Source: Aptenodytes patagonicus (Eukaryota > Chordata > Aves > Sphenisciformes > Spheniscidae). Taken from it: a DNA stretch of 64,000 bases. This document shows positions 61,150 to 64,000 of the stretch, piece after piece. Both the position numbers and the translations under genes were made by a program. The stretch's first letter is position 1, and every line of letters begins with the position of its first letter. The stretch covers positions 1,612,001 through 1,676,000 of the forward strand of contig NC_134982.1 of the NCBI RefSeq assembly GCF_965638725.1, in the 5' to 3' direction. Below the pieces are notes generated by a model, which was not told the origin of the DNA, searched no databases, and saw nothing but the letters and a program-made list of their open reading frames with translations.

Positions 61150-64000
61150 GATGGAAACCCAGACAAATCAGCTTGGGAATGGGACAGAAAGCAGCGAGCA
61201 GAGCTGAGGTCCTCCTCTCCACAGTAATGGAGGAAAAACCAAAGGATCCACTTTGAAATGAAATTTAGGGGAAAAAACCCAAACAAAAGTTTAAAGTCTT
61301 CCAAGACTTATCACACAGAAATTTTCTACCTGACATACACTGTGGCAGCCAATACCTTTGTGCTCTCGCCTACAAAGGACCTGGAAGCTCCGGAGGTTAC
61401 AGCCACACGGAGAGCTCTGAGAGCAGGCACCCGAGCTCCCGCTCCACTGCCAGCACATGGTGCTCCCACTTCCACAGGTTTGGCTTCCCCTGCTCCTACG
61501 GCTAGACACCCAGGGACTACCCAGGGACACATGCACTGCAAGTGAAGAGCAGATCTTGTCATCAGCTTTACCACAAGCCCCTTTTCTGTGCCTACTGCTG
61601 GCTACTGCATCTGCTACAGCTCTTAAACATTGCAGCCACCGTTCCTGTAAAGCTAATGGTCCTTCTGACAGCAATCCTCTTCCTAAAAAAAGCAGCTTCC
61701 TTCGACTTCATTCATTTGCATCACTGTGCATGTGGCCTGTACTTCCCTGCCTGCCCGAAGCCAGCAGGAACTAAACTGAGTGCACAATGCTGTCCGAAAG
61801 GAATCGCCTGTTTGAGACTGCCCTGTTGCGGATACCTGCTACAGACACTGCCGACCCAACTTAGAAATGCAACGCTCCCAGTCGCCACCGGCCTCCTCCG
61901 GAGCCGGAGGACAGCCACCACGGGGAAGGGACCTGCTCTCTGATGCTTCTGCTGGGCTTAAACTGCAGGTGGGGAGATCTCAGTCACACCTGACAAAGGA
62001 GTGTATCGTTTCAGTGAATAAAAAGCAAAGCTGCTATTAAAGTAGTTTAAGCTATTGGCTGGCTGCACCCTTGACAGGTCCGTATTTCTATACCTCACTG
62101 CTTTTCCCAAAATCTTTGGGCTAGGTTTTCAGTTCCTTTAATACTAAACCTCCATTAGGGTGGCAAACTCACTTGGCTGTATCCCAGGCCTGTGCAGGGG
62201 CTCACCTAGAAACACGGAGGCTTTTCCGTGGCTGAAGTGCAGCTTTACATGGTTCTCCCAAATCCTAAAGGCCCAGAGACTGGCCCTGCCGTTTGCACTC
62301 AGATCACACCTGATCCTAGGGAATGCTATACAGGTAAATACATTTGATTGTACTTCATCAAAAGCCCTTCTGCAATCCTCAAAGCAGTTTCCCTTTTGCT
62401 GTCAGACAGGTAAAGAAGATTTTTTGGCATAACTGAAATTAATGCCTTTTCTTCCATATTGCTTAGAACAGGCTTGGAAAGCTCTAACACTTGGAGTGTC
62501 CCTTTAAACAATCTCTGCAATAATCGTTAGCCACAATAGCAGCTACACCTCCCTCCCTACAGTAAGTCAGATTTCCACTCCCTGTACCATTCTGTTTAAA
62601 TAAAAATGTACAACAGTGATCAAAATGGTTTGGCTTGTCAAATAATCTGATCCCATTTATCGTGGCTCTTTAAGGGCTGCAAATTGTAAAGAAGGTTCCT
62701 CAATATAGAAAGTCATTAGTTCTAACAAGCTAATGGCTATTATACATTTAAATCACTGCTTTTGAAACAGTAAATCATTTCTTCTTTCTACGTCAGACAA
62801 TCTTATGTGAACACTGAAGCAATCTGATTATTCCATGAAAGGTTTTAGGAATTAAAATCTATTGTACTGCTCAGGCACAAATTGGTTACCCCAGAAGTCT
62901 TAACCCCTTAAAGCTGCAGAGAGAACAGTCATTTCTCTCCTCCAGCTGAGGCTACCGGAGAGGAGAAAGGTCTTCCTTCTCACACCTGTCTTCTCGACTC
63001 CCTGTGATGCTCCCCCTGGGATATCGCTCGTGCCTGAGACCGTGCTGCTGCCAGCGAGCTTCCCAGGGTGTGCTTCTCCTCCCTCTGCGCCAGTGGCCTT
63101 CTGCTCACATGAGGACATGACAGGCAGACACCAGAAACACCACCTCTGAAGTTCTCACATTAGCTGGTTCTTCTCCTATCTCTCAAGAAACAGCCATACC
63201 CGCCCCACCCCGGTTAATGCCAGCCCTGCCTGTCCCACACCGATGGCGTCGGGAGCAGACACAGGAGTTTAGGGGCAGACAAGCAAATGAAAGGTTTTGA
63301 GGGCAAGAATCAGGAGTGAATTAGGAGCTGCGACAAGCAAGATTAGCAATGAGTTTTATCATTCTAACCTATGGGAATTAGCCAGTTCTTCAAGACTCAA
63401 AAGGAAACATAAATCTTAAAGCTCCTTTCCCGATACGGAATTTCAGGATTACATGGTCCACTCTCTATCAGCCATTCCAGAGAATTATCCATTGCCTGAT
63501 AAACCTGCTGTGGTTTAGATCACAGAAACTGCCTATTTCCATGCTGTCTGGCCATTTCATAATGCTGCATTAACTAGAACAGAGTGCAGGGAATATCACA
63601 GCAGGGAGTACTTGGCTGCAGGCACAGGGTCACGCTTTATCGCGGCTGTCGGACACAGGTACCTCCACCCAGGCCAACAACCTCACCTGGGGGTGGCAGG
63701 GGGGAAGGACCGATTGCCAGGCTCAAACTTTTTCCTAATGCCACCCAAAGCAAACCCAGACCTGCTGCATTATGCTACTAACAACGTTGCTTCCCCATGT
63801 CACATTTCAAGACACAAAATGCAAAACATAGACTTTGCTGAATTACTCTCAGCTATTTTGTTTCTCAATGAAAGAAGGAGCAAAACCAAAGCTTTCGTGG
63901 GAACCAGCACAACGTATACTTATAGTCGCCTATGCAGCAGTTCTGAGACCAAATACCTGCCACATGCTAACAGGAAAATCAGCTTGGAAAATTGAGGCTG

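Larger units (their letters stand above)
51664..64000 (-). other. RAB27B: RAB27B 5' intron (no further exon seen)
   Basis: No second gene is evident here. The non-coding first exon and promoter of RAB27B were not found; no CpG island appears up to 64000, so they probably lie beyond the right edge. Frames here (such as 55903-56262, 57568-58107 and 61291-61674) have no recognisable domain and are overlapped by antisense frames. Small repeats are listed separately. Confidence 0.5.

Noticed and set aside
1-64000. CRISPR arrays, bacterial operons, prophage or plasmid features
   Set aside because: The window is vertebrate DNA with spliced genes and CR1 repeats; the only tandem arrays lack the repeat-spacer pattern.

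Overview
The window is vertebrate nuclear DNA, almost certainly from a bird. The evidence is split-exon genes with GT/AG introns, CR1 LINE fragments carrying the ATTCTGTG tail, and one full-length solo LTR of a family that is abundant in Neoaves (family attribution from memory). Two genes can be read exon by exon. CCDC68 lies on the + strand (coding 25869-33542) and RAB27B on the - strand (coding 42879-51659). They converge tail to tail, as the human orthologues do on 18q21, next to TCF4. In birds this block is expected on the Z chromosome (synteny knowledge, not visible in the sequence).

Layout: 1-21.3 kb is intergenic, on the side where TCF4 is expected. I see no supportable gene there. It holds AT-rich blocks that look like conserved non-coding elements, a CR1 scrap (573-640), a GC-rich 32-bp minisatellite of about 15 copies (9344-9839) and a 583-bp solo LTR (12590-13172). 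A CpG island with a run of GC boxes (about 21.33-21.89 kb) is the likely CCDC68 promoter and first exon. CCDC68 coding exons follow from 25.87 to 33.54 kb, with poly(A) signals at 33.71 and 33.95 kb. From about 35.08 to 42.88 kb is the probable long 3' UTR of RAB27B, and its five coding exons follow at 42.88-51.66 kb (read right to left). The last 12 kb is the 5' intron of RAB27B. Its non-coding first exon was not found and probably lies beyond the window.

RAB27B is complete: the five coding exons join with compatible phases into 218 residues, the same length as human RAB27B, with all GTPase motifs and a C-terminal Cys-Ala-Cys prenylation signal. CCDC68 is nearly complete. Eight coding exons join in frame to 311 residues against about 335 in human, and the shortfall is one short stretch after the first coding exon that I could not find. 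The two products act separately: CCDC68 is a centriole subdistal-appendage protein, RAB27B a secretory-vesicle GTPase.

No new gene system was found. The observations most worth checking are the N-terminal structure of CCDC68 (in-frame ATG in the CpG island, competing splice donors, unlocated exon), the six-frame-open GC minisatellite, and the close tail-to-tail arrangement with a very long RAB27B 3' UTR.
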